64,000 bases of DNA from G965200765 sp965203865 (lineage in GTDB: Bacteria > Pseudomonadota > Gammaproteobacteria > Arenicellales > JAJDZL01): contig OZ241916.1 in the NCBI GenBank assembly GCA_965203865.1, positions 2,914,001 through 2,978,000 of the forward strand. The letters run 5' to 3'. Position numbers and translations under genes: made by a program. The notes beneath the pieces were generated by a model. The model searched no databases. It was not told the DNA's origin and saw only the letters and a program-made list of their open reading frames with translations. Below are positions 63,606-64,000 of the stretch, piece after piece. How positions within the stretch are numbered: position 1 is the first letter of the stretch; every line of letters begins with the position of its first letter.

Positions 63606-64000
63606 TCATGGTTCAAGCTGCCGGGCAACACGGAATCCGATATAAAGATTGTAGTTCCGGTGATGTCCGAAGTCGTTACTACGGTATGCGGAGCGGGCAA
63701 AGTTAGGACCGAAGTGCCAAGAGCCGCCGCGTATTACAGCCCTATCGCAAGCGGTGTGAACTCTGGAAATCCACGCTCTGCCATGGTCCGGCGCTCCTTC
63801 ATACGTATGATGATAGCAGTCTTCAACCCATTCCCATACATTCCCGTGCATATCGTGCAATCCAAACTGGTTTGGCGGAAAACTTCCCACGGGCAAGGTC
63901 TTCTCCCGATATTCACCTGCCTTACCCGGTCCATAAACATATTCTCCTTCGTAGTTTGCTTGATCTGTCGAGATTGTTTCGCCAGTCGAAAATGGGGTAG
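63606..64000 (-). CDS. Formylglycine-generating-enzyme (SUMF1) family protein, C-terminal part
   Basis: The frame is open to the right edge, about 130 residues visible; the N-terminus lies outside. GETISTDQANYEGEYVYGPG, REKTLPVGSFPPNQFGLHDM, HGNVWEWVEDCYHHTYEGAP, RVIRGGSWHF-like AVIRGGSWHFGPNFARSAYR and IGFRVAR are the SUMF1-family hallmarks. Members oxidise a Cys to formylglycine in sulfatases, or modify other substrates such as ergothioneine precursors. The shown part cannot decide which. No sulfatase gene is in the window. Confidence 0.9.
   Translation of the reverse strand, partial: TPFSTGETISTDQANYEGEYVYGPGKAGEYREKTLPVGSFPPNQFGLHDMHGNVWEWVEDCYHHTYEGAPDHGRAWISRVHTACDRAVIRGGSWHFGPNFARSAYRSNDFGHHRNYNLYIGFRVARQLEP

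Overview
The window is about 64 kb of moderately AT-rich bacterial chromosome, most likely from an uncultured or little-studied gammaproteobacterium. This is inferred from gene content and order: trxA-rho-rpmE-prmB, priA-argS-SPOR protein, a class III polyhydroxyalkanoate locus (phaR, phaB, phaE, phaC), a split B12-dependent ribonucleotide reductase (nrdJa/nrdJb), and TAXI-type TRAP transport. No rRNA, tRNA or CRISPR array was seen.

Layout. Positions 1-8000 hold two tandem, divergent copies of a large Calx-beta surface protein gene on the minus strand; the left one runs off the window. Each copy has a poly-G tract of different length (G12 and G10) between a TTGACA -35 and a TAACAT -10, the architecture of phase-variable promoters. 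Positions 8.2-12.8 kb carry thyA, folA, a histone-deacetylase-family amidohydrolase, an Asp/Glu-racemase-like protein and a KdsD-like sugar-phosphate isomerase. Positions 12.7-21.4 kb form an accessory island. It contains a 422-bp direct repeat, a MITE present twice, an unknown two-gene module, a decayed MNT/HEPN pair, and a three-gene operon that joins a double-ATPase histidine kinase, a receiver-domain protein and a DNA cytosine methyltransferase. Positions 21.5-41 kb are mostly housekeeping: trxA, rho, rpmE, prmB, a rubredoxin gene overlapping phaR, the PHA genes, argS, priA, a Nudix hydrolase, an AEC transporter, coaX, a flavin amine oxidase and nrdJab.

Positions 41.5-53.4 kb look like a metabolic island: a biotin carrier, a biotin carboxylase and a carboxyltransferase, a BKACE (DUF849) enzyme, a TAXI-TRAP transporter, and a LarA-family enzyme with LarB, LarE and LarC for the nickel-pincer cofactor. 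A plausible reading is import, epimerisation and breakdown of a 2-hydroxy or keto acid. Positions 53.4-64 kb are mixed: a SLATT-like membrane protein next to a duplicated larC fragment, an acyl-CoA synthetase, a pRiA4b ORF-3 protein, a HigBA toxin-antitoxin pair with a readable operator, a NorD/CbbO-like VWA protein, a dimethylglycine-dehydrogenase-like flavoprotein, a dead IS1595-type transposase and a partial formylglycine-generating-enzyme family gene.

A recurring pattern is that accessory genes sit beside partial duplicates of a neighbouring core gene (folA, the SIS isomerase gene, larC). The kinase-receiver-methyltransferase operon and the phase-variable Calx-beta pair are the strongest candidates for undescribed biology.
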